The position numbers and the translations under genes were made by a program. The notes beneath the pieces are model-generated. The model was not told the DNA's origin. It saw only the letters and a list, made by a program, of their open reading frames with translations, and searched no databases. From the NCBI GenBank assembly GCA_963835735.1, contig CAWIGP010000002.1, forward strand, positions 62,001-126,000: a stretch of DNA of 64,000 nucleotides, read 5' to 3'. Source of the DNA: DASQMT01 sp963835735. Lineage in GTDB: Bacteria > Actinomycetota > Thermoleophilia > Solirubrobacterales > Solirubrobacteraceae. This document shows positions 30,801 to 39,621 of this stretch, one piece after another (the first letter of the stretch is position 1; every line of letters begins with the position of its first letter).

Positions 30801-32855
30801 CTAGGCGTGGACCTCGTCCGACTCCTTCTCCACCACCTTCTGCGCGAGGTGGGCAGGGAGCTCCTCGTAGCGCGCGAACTCCATCGTGTACTCGCCCTGG
30901 CCGCCGGTGATCGAGCGCAGGTCGGGCGCGTAGGAGAGCAGCTCGGCCATCGGGACCTCGGCGCGAACCTCGGTCATGCCGCCGACCCCCTCGGTCCCGA
31001 GCGGTCGCCCACGGCGGGAGGAGAGGTCGCCCATCACGTCGCCGACGCTGCTCTCCGGCACGCTCGCGACCACGAGCATGATCGGCTCCAGCAGCACGGG
31101 GCTGGCCTGCTCGAGCGCCTGCTTCATCGCGATCGAGCCGGCGGTCTTGAACGCCATCTCCGACGAGTCGACCGTGTGGTAGGAGCCATCGACGAGCTTC
31201 ACCCTCACGCCCTTGACGGGGAACCCGGCGACGATCCCCTGCGCCATCGCGTCGCGCACGCCCTTCTCGACTGCGGGGATGAAGCCGCCCGGGATCACGC
31301 CGCCCTTGATCCCGTTGACGAACTCGAACTCGCCGTCGGCCAGCGGCTCGATCTCGATCTGGCAGTCACCGAACTGACCTCGGCCTCCGGACTGCTTCTT
31401 GTGCCGCCCATGGGCCTTCGCGGCGCCCCGGATCGTCTCCTGGTAGGGCACGCGCGGCGGCATCAGCGCTACCTCGGCGCCGAAGCGCGACTTGAGCCGG
31501 TCGACGATCACCTCGACGTGGATCTGCGAGAGCCCGGCCACGATCTGCTCGCCCGTCTGCTCGTCGCGGTGCAGGTCGATCGTCGGGTCCTCCTCCTGCA
31601 GGCGCCGCAGCGCGGTGAAGACCTTGTCCTCGTCGCCCTTGGCCTTCGGCTCGATGTGGAACGCCATCACCGGCGCGGGGAGCTTGATCGCGGGCATGTG
31701 GATCGGCTGGTCGCGCGCTGCGAGCCAGTCGCCGGCGCGCGTCTCCTTCAGCTTCGCCACCGCGCCGATGTCGCCGGGCCCGAACGAATCGGCGTGCACG
31801 ACCTCCTTGCCCTGCGGCTCCAGTAGCTGCCCGATCCGCTCCTTGTTGTGGGTGCGCGTGTTGAGCACGTGCGTGTCGTGGGTCATCTTGCCCTGGTAGA
31901 CACGGAACAGGTTGATGCGGCCGGCGAACGGGTCGGCGCGCGTCTTGAACACGTAGGCGAACATCTCGGCGTCCTCGACCGGCTCGAGCGTCATCTCGTC
32001 GACCTCGAGCCCGCCGTGCTGGACCGGCGACGGCAGGTCGTCGACGATCGCGTCGAGCAGGCGGTCGGCGCCGAGGCGGCTGGTCGCGACGCCGCACGTC
32101 ACGGGGAAGATGTGGCCGTGGTCGGTGCCGTCCTCGAGCGCCGCCACGATCTCGTCGTGCGAGATCTCCTCGCCCTCGAGGTAGCGCTCCATCAGCGCGT
32201 CGGAGTTCTCCGCGACCTCGTCCATCAACTTCTCGCGGTACTCCTGCGCCCGCTCCGCGTACTCGTCGGGGATCGGGATCTCCTTGCCGTGCTCAGAGCC
32301 GTCGTACTCGTACGCCTTCATGTCGACGAGGTCGATCACGCCGCGGATCTCGTGCTCGGTGCCGATCGGGATCTCGGTCGCCACGACGTGCGGGCCGAAC
32401 GCGGCCTTCAGCGACTCCAGCGCGCGGAAGAAGTCCGCGCGCTCGCGGTCGAGCATGTTCACGTAGATCAGGCGCGCGACGCCGAGCTCGGAGGCGCGCT
32501 GCCATAGCCGTTGGGCGGAGACCTCGACACCCATCACGGCGTTGATCACGAAGACCGCGGATTCGCAGACGCGCAGGGCGCCCAGGGCGTCGGCGACGAA
32601 GGAAGGCTCGCCGGGCGTGTCGATCAGGTTGACCTTGGTGTCGCGCCACTGGAAGGAGGCCAGCGACGCGGAGATCGACATCCCGCGCGACTTCTCGTCC
32701 TCGTCGGCGTCCGAGACGGTCGTGCCGTCCGCCACCGTGCCAAGGCGGTTGAGCGCGCCGGCCTCGAACAGGAGCGCCTCGTGCAGCGAGGTCTTGCCGC
32801 TCCCGCGATGGCCGACGAGCGCAACGTTGCGGATCCTGCTGGGGGCATGGGGCAT
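30801..32855 (-). CDS. EF-G2-like translational GTPase
   Basis: 684 residues from ATG 32855, which has AAAGGAGG 7 nt upstream. Domain order is that of elongation factor G: G domain (G1 GHRGSGKTSL, switch region SRGMSISAS, G3 DTPGE), then domains II-V ending YTMEFARYEELPAHLAQKVV. It belongs to the FusA2/EF-G2 group (Rv0120c-like), a paralogue of the essential factor; its role in translation is not settled. The G4 motif is NMLD instead of NKxD, so the lysine that contacts guanine is replaced. It follows the whiG-type sigma gene on the same strand. Confidence 0.92.
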   Translation of the reverse strand: MPHAPSRIRNVALVGHRGSGKTSLHEALLFEAGALNRLGTVADGTTVSDADEDEKSRGMSISASLASFQWRDTKVNLIDTPGEPSFVADALGALRVCESAVFVINAVMGVEVSAQRLWQRASELGVARLIYVNMLDRERADFFRALESLKAAFGPHVVATEIPIGTEHEIRGVIDLVDMKAYEYDGSEHGKEIPIPDEYAERAQEYREKLMDEVAENSDALMERYLEGEEISHDEIVAALEDGTDHGHIFPVTCGVATSRLGADRLLDAIVDDLPSPVQHGGLEVDEMTLEPVEDAEMFAYVFKTRADPFAGRINLFRVYQGKMTHDTHVLNTRTHNKERIGQLLEPQGKEVVHADSFGPGDIGAVAKLKETRAGDWLAARDQPIHMPAIKLPAPVMAFHIEPKAKGDEDKVFTALRRLQEEDPTIDLHRDEQTGEQIVAGLSQIHVEVIVDRLKSRFGAEVALMPPRVPYQETIRGAAKAHGRHKKQSGGRGQFGDCQIEIEPLADGEFEFVNGIKGGVIPGGFIPAVEKGVRDAMAQGIVAGFPVKGVRVKLVDGSYHTVDSSEMAFKTAGSIAMKQALEQASPVLLEPIMLVVASVPESSVGDVMGDLSSRRGRPLGTEGVGGMTEVRAEVPMAELLSYAPDLRSITGGQGEYTMEFARYEELPAHLAQKVVEKESDEVHA

Positions 32856-32919
32856 GCCTGCGCCTCCTTTGCTCGTGCCCGCCTCCCTCGCGGCAGGCAT
32901 ATGGCGCGAGACACTAGCG

Positions 32920-33708
32920 TCAGTCGCGCAGGTTGTCCCCTTGCAGGCGGCTCTTGAGCCGCAGTACCGCCTTGGTGTGGAGCTGCGAGATGCGCGACTC
33001 GGTGACGCCGAGGACCTCGCCGATCTCGCGCAGCGTCAGGTTCTCGTAGTAGTAGAGCGCGATCACGAGCTTCTCGCGCTCGGGCAGCGCGGAGATCGCG
33101 TCGGCCAGGCGGTCCTTGAGCTCGGACGCGTCCAGCAGCTGCTGCGGGTCGGGCGCGTCCGGGTCGTGCAGCGTGTCGAGCAGCGAGACCTGGTCGCCGG
33201 AGGAGTCCGACACCGCCCACAACTCGTCCAGCGCGACCACCGTCGAGTTGGAGATCTTGACCAGCGACTCCTGGAACTCCTCGATCGAGAGGTTCAGCTC
33301 GCGCGCCATCTCCTCGTCGGTGGGCGTGCGGTGCAGCCTGTGCTCGAGCTTGCCGTGGGCGCGCTCGATCTCGCGCGCGCGGGCGCGCACCGAGCGCGGC
33401 ACCCAGTCCAGCGCGCGCAGCTCGTCGATGATCGCGCCCTTGATCCGCGTGATCGCGTACGTCTCGAACTTGATCTCGCGCTCGATGTCGAAACGCTCGA
33501 TCGCGTTGATCAGCCCGATCAGGCCATAGGAGATGAGGTCGGCCTCGTCGACGTGCGCGGGCAGGCCGGACGACATGCGGCCGGCGACGTACTTCACGAG
33601 CGGGGAGTAGGCGACGACGAGCTGTTCGCGTGCGCGGTCGGACCCGGACGACTTGTACGTCCGCCACAGATCCTTCAGCTCGATCGCTTTGACGTTGGTT
33701 TCCAGCAC
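32920..33708 (-). CDS. whiG: RNA polymerase sigma factor, FliA/WhiG family
   Basis: 262 residues from GTG 33708 (AAGGAG is only 2 nt upstream; a GTG at 33756 inside the recombinase gene is the alternative). Region 2 (LVVAYSPLVKYVAGRMSSGLP, DLISYGLIGLINAIERFD, KFETYAITRIKGAIIDELR), region 3 (DWVPRSVRARAREIERAHGKLE) and region 4 (REIGEVLGVTESRISQLHTKAVLRLK) match sigma-28. In actinobacteria this family controls motility or sporulation genes. It follows and overlaps or abuts the Xer recombinase gene. Confidence 0.93.
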   Translation of the reverse strand: MLETNVKAIELKDLWRTYKSSGSDRAREQLVVAYSPLVKYVAGRMSSGLPAHVDEADLISYGLIGLINAIERFDIEREIKFETYAITRIKGAIIDELRALDWVPRSVRARAREIERAHGKLEHRLHRTPTDEEMARELNLSIEEFQESLVKISNSTVVALDELWAVSDSSGDQVSLLDTLHDPDAPDPQQLLDASELKDRLADAISALPEREKLVIALYYYENLTLREIGEVLGVTESRISQLHTKAVLRLKSRLQGDNLRD

Positions 33709-33721
33709 CGCTCCTTGCCGT

Positions 33722-34666
33722 TTACGCCCGCGGATGACTCCGTTGGTACGCAGCACGAAGCCGCGCTGACTCTACCCGAGTGTAGACCTGGGTGGTCGAG
33801 ATGGAGGAGTGACCGAGCATCGCTTGGATGGCCCGTAGATCGGCACCGCCGTCCAGAAGATGAGTCGCGAACGAATGACGCAACGCGTGCGGGTGCACCG
33901 CGCCCTGCGCTGCCGCCTGCCGCGCCCAGGTGCGCAGGCGGCGCCGGATGTCGGACGTCGAAAGCCGCCGGCCGGTCTTGGAGAGGAACAGCGCGGGCTC
34001 CCCCGTGCCCGCGTCCAGGGCGCCCCTGGCGCGCTCCAGATAGCGCGTCAGCGCGCGAACGGCGTGCTCCCCGACCGGCACGAAGCGCGTCTTGCCGCCC
34101 TTGCCCTCGACCCGCACCTGCTCGGCGTCGAAGTCGAGCGAGCCGACGTCCAGGTCGATCAGCTCCTCGGCGCGCAGGCCGCACGCGTAGGCGAGCTCGA
34201 ACAGCGCCCGGTCGCGGAGCTCGAGCGGGGTCGAGGCCGGGATGCGGTCGAGCAGCGCGGCCACGTCGGCCGGCGCGAGCGCGCGCGGCAGGCGCTGCGG
34301 CAGTTTCGGCGAGGCGAGCAGCTCGGCGGGATTGGCCTCCATCACGCCATGCTCGACGAGCACGCGGAAGCACGCCCGCAGGCCGGCCAGCTTGCGCGCG
34401 ACCGTGCGCGGGGCGAGCCCGCGCTCGGCGAGCTGGGCGGCGTAGCGGCGCAGCCACGGGTAGTCGACGTCGGCCGGCGCGAGCGCGTACGGCGCCGCCC
34501 AGCGGGCGAGCTCCTCGACGTCGGCGCCGTACAGCGCGCGCGTGCCCTCGGCCGAGCCGCGCCGGCGGAGGTCCTGATCGAGCAGCACCAGCGCCTCGCG
34601 CCAGGGCGCCGGCAGCTCGCCGCTAGCCTGCGCGCCGGTGGCTTCGTTCTTCATCGACACCGACAC
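33722..34666 (-). CDS. xerC: tyrosine recombinase XerC/XerD
   Basis: 314 residues. N-terminal SAM-like core-binding domain (LDQDLRRRGSAEGTRALYGADVEELARW). Catalytic residues: Arg in GLRAEEL, Lys in KGGKTRFV, His/Arg in HPHALRHSFATHLLDGG, His in LGHSSISTTQVYTRV with Tyr nucleophile. The close spacing to the whiG-type gene is the standard chromosomal dimer-resolution locus of actinobacteria, so this is a housekeeping recombinase, not an element integrase. XerC versus XerD cannot be separated from this alone. ATG 34654 is an alternative start. Confidence 0.92.
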   Translation of the reverse strand: MSVSMKNEATGAQASGELPAPWREALVLLDQDLRRRGSAEGTRALYGADVEELARWAAPYALAPADVDYPWLRRYAAQLAERGLAPRTVARKLAGLRACFRVLVEHGVMEANPAELLASPKLPQRLPRALAPADVAALLDRIPASTPLELRDRALFELAYACGLRAEELIDLDVGSLDFDAEQVRVEGKGGKTRFVPVGEHAVRALTRYLERARGALDAGTGEPALFLSKTGRRLSTSDIRRRLRTWARQAAAQGAVHPHALRHSFATHLLDGGADLRAIQAMLGHSSISTTQVYTRVESARLRAAYQRSHPRA

Positions 34667-34919
34667 CGGTCAGGTCGCCACGCTGCGCCAGCTGGCGGAG
34701 GCGGGCGTCGTGGACGAGCGCAACGAACCGCCGCGCCCGTGGCACCGGATCCAGGGCACCGGCGATGCGTCGACGATGTGGTACGCGGTGCTGCGCAAGC
34801 GAGAGCGGGGCGTGTTCATCGGCACACTCGTGCTTCGCCACACCGATCACCATGCCTCCCTGCTGCAAGCGGGGTGGCAGGAGGTCGCCGTGGAGGAGAT
34901 CCGGGCTCAGGCGATGTAG
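34638..34919 (+). CDS. small hypothetical protein divergent from xer
   Basis: 93 residues from GTG 34638, overlapping the first 29 bp of the xer gene on the other strand. It reads ASFFIDTDTGQVATLRQLAEAGVVDERNEPPRPWHRIQG then TMWYAVLRKRERGVFIGTLVLRHTDHHASLLQAGWQEV, a mixed alpha/beta pattern with no recognised motif. Its end overlaps the convergent L,D-transpeptidase by 13 bp. The protein-like composition supports a real gene. Confidence 0.55.
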   Translation: MASFFIDTDTGQVATLRQLAEAGVVDERNEPPRPWHRIQGTGDASTMWYAVLRKRERGVFIGTLVLRHTDHHASLLQAGWQEVAVEEIRAQAM

Positions 34920-35950
34920 ATCGGCGCGCCGACCGGGACCTGGTCGTAGAGCTCGATCACGTCCGGGATCAGCATGCGGATGCAGCCGTGCGACGCCGCC
35001 GTCCCGATCGAGCCGGTGGCGTCGGTGCCGTGGATGCCGGCGCCGTCGTAGATGCCGAGCCAGCGCGCTTTGAGCGGATTCTCGGGGATGCCGCCGGGAA
35101 CGACCCTGCCGCGGTCCGCGGGCGCGACCCAGTCGGAGTACGGCATCGTCCAGGCCGGGTTCACCGCCTTGTTCTGGACGTGGTAGAGCCCTGCGGGCGT
35201 CTCCAGCCCGACCTGGCCGACGGCGATCCCGTACGTCCTGACCGGCTTGAGGTCCCTGTAGAGCGTGAGCTGGAAGCTGGGGCGGTTGACGACGATGATC
35301 GCGGGATACTCGTCGGCGAGCTCGTCGGTCGTCACCTCCGGCTTGACCACCGCCGTCCGCGCGCGCACGCGCTTGTCGTCGCCGGTGTCGAGCAGCCGCG
35401 CACGCACCGCGCGCTTGAGCTGCTTGGCGAGCAGCCGGCGCCCATCCTCGGACTCCTGCGGCGTCACGTCGCCGTTCTCGAGGTCGACCGACGCGTCGAC
35501 TGCCGGCTTGTCGACCGCCTTGCCGACGCGCTCGACCAGATGGTTGATGGCCGCCTTGGAGTAGCTGATGTCGAGCTCGACCTCGGCCCCGACAGGCTCG
35601 CCGCGGATCCCCCGCCATGTGCGCGTCAGCACGCTGCCCTCGCGCGAGCGCTCCAGCGCGGCGTGCACGGAGCCGTCGATGTCGACCGCGACGTTCGCGC
35701 GGGCGGGCGTGAGCCGGTAGCGCTTGGCGAGCGCGCGCACGACGACCGGCCGCTGCAGCGGATCCAGGACGGCCGCGCGCAGCTTGGCGCGGGCCTGATC
35801 CTCGGTGAGGCCGCTGACATCGACGCCGGCGACCGTCACGCCCTTGCCGATCTCCTCGGCATGCGCGCGGTCGTACGCGTAGACGCCTCCCGCGCCGACC
35901 AGGAGCAGCAAGCCGACAACGGCGGCTATGACGACAGCACGCTTCCGCAT
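34907..35950 (-). CDS. L,D-transpeptidase (YkuD) with putative peptidoglycan-binding domain
   Basis: 347 residues. An N-terminal basic segment and one membrane helix (VVIAAVVGLLLLVGAGGVYAY) anchor it outside the cell. A VanW-type/PG_binding_4-like region follows (VAGVDVSGLTEDQARAKLRAAV). The YkuD domain ends with HGTDATGSIGTAASHGCIRM, where the cysteine is the acyl nucleophile, plus VNRPSFQLTLYRDL at its start. It makes 3-3 peptidoglycan cross-links or attaches proteins. The 129-bp gap to the divergent c-di-GMP gene must hold both promoters. Confidence 0.93.
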   Translation of the reverse strand: MRKRAVVIAAVVGLLLLVGAGGVYAYDRAHAEEIGKGVTVAGVDVSGLTEDQARAKLRAAVLDPLQRPVVVRALAKRYRLTPARANVAVDIDGSVHAALERSREGSVLTRTWRGIRGEPVGAEVELDISYSKAAINHLVERVGKAVDKPAVDASVDLENGDVTPQESEDGRRLLAKQLKRAVRARLLDTGDDKRVRARTAVVKPEVTTDELADEYPAIIVVNRPSFQLTLYRDLKPVRTYGIAVGQVGLETPAGLYHVQNKAVNPAWTMPYSDWVAPADRGRVVPGGIPENPLKARWLGIYDGAGIHGTDATGSIGTAASHGCIRMLIPDVIELYDQVPVGAPIYIA

Positions 35951-36079
35951 GGGGGGCGCCGGAGATGGTAGGAGATGCCGCGGCTGGAAAGAACCCCTGC
36001 AAGCGGGCTGGCGTCTCTACCGGCAGTCCCCCACGCCGCGATTACAGAAGCGCCCGCAAAGCGCCGATGTACGGTGGGC

Positions 36080-38050
36080 ATGCCCGTTCGCCGCCGTTCC
36101 TCTCTGCGCGTCCGTGTCACGGGCGCCGGATTGCAGACCCGGTTGGTGGCCGGTGTCGCCGCCCTGGTCCTGGCGTGCGGCGGATTCCTGGCCTATCGGG
36201 CGATCGCGGCGATCGAAGACGCCTACCGCTGGACCGGTGAGGCCGAGGCTGCCACGGTGGCGCGCGGTTTCGCGCGCTCGCTCAGCTCACGCGACCTCGA
36301 CGACCTGGCGCGTATCCGCTCGCGCGCGGAGCGCCTGGGCGGCGTCCATCCCGACATGGTCGGCATCGCGGTCGACCCGCCGCCCTCCGGGCGCCCCGCG
36401 CCGCCGCGCTACGCGGACGAGACGCTCACGTTCCCTCTGATCGACGGGCGCGGCCGCGCGGTGGCAGTCCTGCGCCTGCGGTTCGCACACGACGAGCGGG
36501 CCGAGGCGGCGGCGGCCGGCCGGCGCGAGGTGCTGCTGGCCGGGGCCGGCGCGGCGCTGCTCCTGATCATCGGCGTCGGCCTGATCGCGCGGCGGCTGGT
36601 GGTCGGGCCGGTGGAGCGGCTCGCCGGCGCCGCGATGGCGCTCGCCGCCGGGCGCCCGCGCCCGCCGCTGGACTGGCGGCGCCAGGACGCGGTGGGCGTG
36701 CTCGCAGGCTCGCTCGACGCGCTCGGCGGGACCGTGCAGGCGCTCAACGCGCGCATCGAGGGCCTGGCGCTGCAGGATCCGCTGACCGGCGTGCTCAACC
36801 ACCGCGGCCTCCACGACGCGCTCCACGAGGCGCTCGACAACGCGCGCAAGCGCAACGAGAAGGTCGCGGTCGTGGTGCTCGACATCGACAACTTCGAACA
36901 GCTCAACGACGCCGGCGGGCACGGCGCAGGCGACGAGGCGCTGCGGATCGCCGCGCGCGTGCTGCTCGGCGAGCTGCGCCCGGGCGACGTCTGCGGCCGC
37001 ATCGGCGGCGACGAGTTCCTGCTGGCGCTGGTCGACTCAGACGCCTGGGGCGCGGAGCGGGTCGTGGAGCGGCTGCGCAACGCGGTCGCCGCCGCCCCTG
37101 CGCGCGCGGGCCGCTCGGGGCTGCGGTTCAGCGCCGGGATCGCGGAGTTCCCGCGCGACGCGCGCGACCAGGTCGGCTTGATGCGGCTGGCGGACGGCGC
37201 GCTCTACCGCGCCAAGCGCTCCGGGCGCAACCGCTGCGTGGTGTATTCGTCGTTCGTCGACGCCCCGCTCTCGCTCCAGGAGGAGGCCGATCGCGCCCGC
37301 ACGGCCGGCCTCGCCAACACCGTCTACGCGCTCGCTCGTGCGGTCGACCTCAAGGACGGCTACACCCACCAGCACTCGGCCCGCGTGGCGCAGTACGCGG
37401 CGGTGCTGGCGCGCGAGCTCGGCATGTCCGAGGAGGAGATCGACCAGATCCGGACGGCAGGCATCCTGCACGACGTCGGCAAGGTGGGCGTCGCCGACGC
37501 GGTGCTGCTGAAGCCCGCGCGGCTGACCGACGACGAGTTCCTGGAGATGCAGCGCCACTCCACGCTGGGGCGCGACATCGTCGCCGGCGCGGGCATGCCC
37601 GAGATCGCCGAGTGGGTGCTGTACCTGCACGAGCGCTGGGACGGCCGCGGCTACCCCGACCGGCTCGAGGGCGACGACATCCCGCTCGCCAGCCGCGTGC
37701 TGGGCGTCGCCGACGCGTTCGAGGCGATGACGTCCTCGCGCCTCTATCGCCGCGGCATGGCGGTCGAGAAGGCGCTGGACGAGCTGGAGAACTCGGCCGG
37801 CCAGCAGTTCGACCCGACGGTCGCACACCGGATGGTCGAGCTGGTCCGGTCGGGCGCGATCCCGCTCGGCGAGATCGGCGTCCTCGACGTCACGCACTAC
37901 GGCTCGGCCGCCAGCTCGGCGTCGGCCGCGCCGCCCGACGAGGACGGCGAGCCGGTTCGCAACGTCGCCGAGCCGGAGGTTCCGCGCGGCGCCAAGCGCG
38001 CCGGCCGCGGCGGCAAGGTCTCGCGCCCGCGCGCCCGCTCCGCACGCTGA
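36080..38050 (+). CDS. membrane GGDEF + HD-GYP cyclic-di-GMP enzyme
   Basis: 656 residues. Two membrane helices (about residues 18-40 and 155-175) bracket an extracytoplasmic sensor. A HAMP-like linker leads to a diguanylate cyclase with intact GGDEF (309-313) and an RxxD inhibitory site five residues before it (RPGD-VCGRI-GGDEF). A HD-GYP phosphodiesterase follows: HQHSARVA, HDVGKVG, HSTLGRDIV and HERWDGRGYP. It can in principle both make and degrade c-di-GMP. The last 60 residues are a low-complexity basic tail. Start ATG 36080 opens the basic/hydrophobic N-terminus. Confidence 0.93.
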   Translation: MPVRRRSSLRVRVTGAGLQTRLVAGVAALVLACGGFLAYRAIAAIEDAYRWTGEAEAATVARGFARSLSSRDLDDLARIRSRAERLGGVHPDMVGIAVDPPPSGRPAPPRYADETLTFPLIDGRGRAVAVLRLRFAHDERAEAAAAGRREVLLAGAGAALLLIIGVGLIARRLVVGPVERLAGAAMALAAGRPRPPLDWRRQDAVGVLAGSLDALGGTVQALNARIEGLALQDPLTGVLNHRGLHDALHEALDNARKRNEKVAVVVLDIDNFEQLNDAGGHGAGDEALRIAARVLLGELRPGDVCGRIGGDEFLLALVDSDAWGAERVVERLRNAVAAAPARAGRSGLRFSAGIAEFPRDARDQVGLMRLADGALYRAKRSGRNRCVVYSSFVDAPLSLQEEADRARTAGLANTVYALARAVDLKDGYTHQHSARVAQYAAVLARELGMSEEEIDQIRTAGILHDVGKVGVADAVLLKPARLTDDEFLEMQRHSTLGRDIVAGAGMPEIAEWVLYLHERWDGRGYPDRLEGDDIPLASRVLGVADAFEAMTSSRLYRRGMAVEKALDELENSAGQQFDPTVAHRMVELVRSGAIPLGEIGVLDVTHYGSAASSASAAPPDEDGEPVRNVAEPEVPRGAKRAGRGGKVSRPRARSAR

Positions 38051-38053
38051 CGG

Positions 38054-38605
38054 TCAGTCGAGCAGCGGCGCGAGGTTGTGCGCCAGCTCGTGCCAGTCCG
38101 CGCCGTGGATCACGTCCTCGGTCTCGCACAGCTCGCGGTTCCACGGGTGGAGCAGGGTGGCCGCAGTGATACCTGCGTCCAGCGCCGCCTCGAGGTTGAT
38201 CGGCGAGTCGTCGATCAGGACATCGATGCCGATCTCGCGGCAGCGGGAGATCTTGTCGTAGGAGCAGTACAGCTCGTCGTACGGGAGCCGGATGCGCCGC
38301 AACCAGCGCTCCGTCGCGTCGTGCGACGCGCTCGCGCGGTGCGACGTGATGTGGATGAAGTGGTGATCGGAGTGCCATGCGCGCACCGTCTCGACCGCGC
38401 CCGGGTACGGCTCGGCGGCGAGCACGCGCGGCTCGGAGTGCGTCTCCTCCACGCACGCGCGGACCTGCTCCGGACGCAGCAGCGTGATGCCCCACGTGAG
38501 CTGCTCCTCGTAGGGCAGAGCGATCCCGAAGCGGCGCTGCGCCGCGTCGGAGAGCTGGTCCCAATAGTGGTGCAGCGTGGAGTCGATGTCGATCGCGATG
38601 TTCAC
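38054..38605 (-). CDS. HAD-like 5' nucleotidase (NT5C type)
   Basis: 183 residues from GTG 38605, chosen because it directly precedes the first HAD motif IDIDSTL (DxDxT). Motif II is HITSHRAS, and the C-terminal IDDSPINLEAALDAG is motif IV. The fold is of the NT5C/YorS nucleotidase-like group (pyrimidine deoxynucleotidase), dephosphorylating nucleoside monophosphates or other phosphoesters. Convergent with the c-di-GMP gene 3 bp away and divergent from the hydrolase upstream. Confidence 0.8.
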   Translation of the reverse strand: MNIAIDIDSTLHHYWDQLSDAAQRRFGIALPYEEQLTWGITLLRPEQVRACVEETHSEPRVLAAEPYPGAVETVRAWHSDHHFIHITSHRASASHDATERWLRRIRLPYDELYCSYDKISRCREIGIDVLIDDSPINLEAALDAGITAATLLHPWNRELCETEDVIHGADWHELAHNLAPLLD

Positions 38606-38655
38606 GGCGAACCCGCTGATACGGTAGCTCTGACGTGGCCTCGGCACGGGCGAGA

Positions 38656-39621
38656 ATGACCGCCGTGCTGCGCGGTACGGTGCTCCGGCCTGGTCCGGAC
38701 CCGACGTACGCAGACGGCGACGATGCGACGTGGATGCGCGTCGACTGGCCGTCGCTCCAGCGCACGCTCGAGCTCGACGGCGGGCGCGTGAACGTCCTCG
38801 ACACAGGAGGCGGCGGTCCGGCGCTCCTGTTCCTGCACGGCTGGAGCGCGAACTGGCAGAGCTTCCTGCTGAACATCGCGGCGTTCATGGACACGCATCG
38901 CGTGCTCGCGCTCGACTTGCCCGGGTTCGGAGCCTCCGACCTGCCGCGCGAGCCGGTCTCGATCCGGGGCTACGCGCGGCTGGTCGACGCGATGTGCGCC
39001 GAGCTCGGCGTCGAGCGCGTGTCGGTCGTCGGGAGCTCGATGGGCGGTTTCATCGGCGCCGAGCTGGCGCTGTCGTTCGCGACGCGCGTCGACCGGCTCG
39101 TACTCGTCTCGGCCGCCGGGCTGTCGACCTCGGAGATGCCCCGCCGGCCGCTGCTGGGCGTCGCGCGGCTGGTCGCGGCGGGCGCGCCGCTCGCGTCCCG
39201 CCATGAGTGGCAGGTCGTGCACCGGCGGCGGCTGCGCCGGGCGGCGATGCAGTGGGCGATTCGCTACCCGGAGAAGCTGTCGGTCCCGCTCGCGCAGGAG
39301 CTGGTGCTCAGCTTCGGCAAGCCGGGCTTCGTGCCCGGGCTACAAGCGGTCTTCGACTACGCCTACCGCGAGCGTCTGCCCGAGATCGAGATCCCCGTGC
39401 TGATCGTCTGGGGCCGGAACGACCTGCTGGTCCCGGTCGGCGACGCATCGCGCTACGCCGCACTGATCGGAGACAACGCGCGGGTCGAGATCTTCGAGGA
39501 CACCGGCCACGCGCCGATGCTCGAGCGCCCGTCGCGGTTCAACGCGCTGCTGCGCGGGTTCCTGGCGGGCGAGGAGGCGCCGGAGAAGGGCGTCGCCGGC
39601 GTGGTGGCTACGGACGCGTGA
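38656..39621 (+). CDS. alpha/beta-hydrolase
   Basis: 321 residues from ATG 38656 (GTG 38635 is possible and adds 7). Full catalytic set: oxyanion HGWSANWQSF, nucleophile VGSSMGGFIG (Ser about residue 138), Asp in VWGRNDLLVP and His in DTGHAPMLERP. The cap region lies between AAGLSTSEM and RERLPEIEIP. Similar to the 2-hydroxymuconate-semialdehyde hydrolase / lipase group; substrate not known. Its 3' end overlaps ilvD convergently by 14 bp. Confidence 0.88.
   Translation: MTAVLRGTVLRPGPDPTYADGDDATWMRVDWPSLQRTLELDGGRVNVLDTGGGGPALLFLHGWSANWQSFLLNIAAFMDTHRVLALDLPGFGASDLPREPVSIRGYARLVDAMCAELGVERVSVVGSSMGGFIGAELALSFATRVDRLVLVSAAGLSTSEMPRRPLLGVARLVAAGAPLASRHEWQVVHRRRLRRAAMQWAIRYPEKLSVPLAQELVLSFGKPGFVPGLQAVFDYAYRERLPEIEIPVLIVWGRNDLLVPVGDASRYAALIGDNARVEIFEDTGHAPMLERPSRFNALLRGFLAGEEAPEKGVAGVVATDA

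Noticed and set aside
33722..34666. Tyrosine recombinase as a mark of an integrated element
   Set aside because: It is next to the whiG-type sigma gene as in the housekeeping xer locus, and no tRNA, direct repeats or phage genes are nearby.
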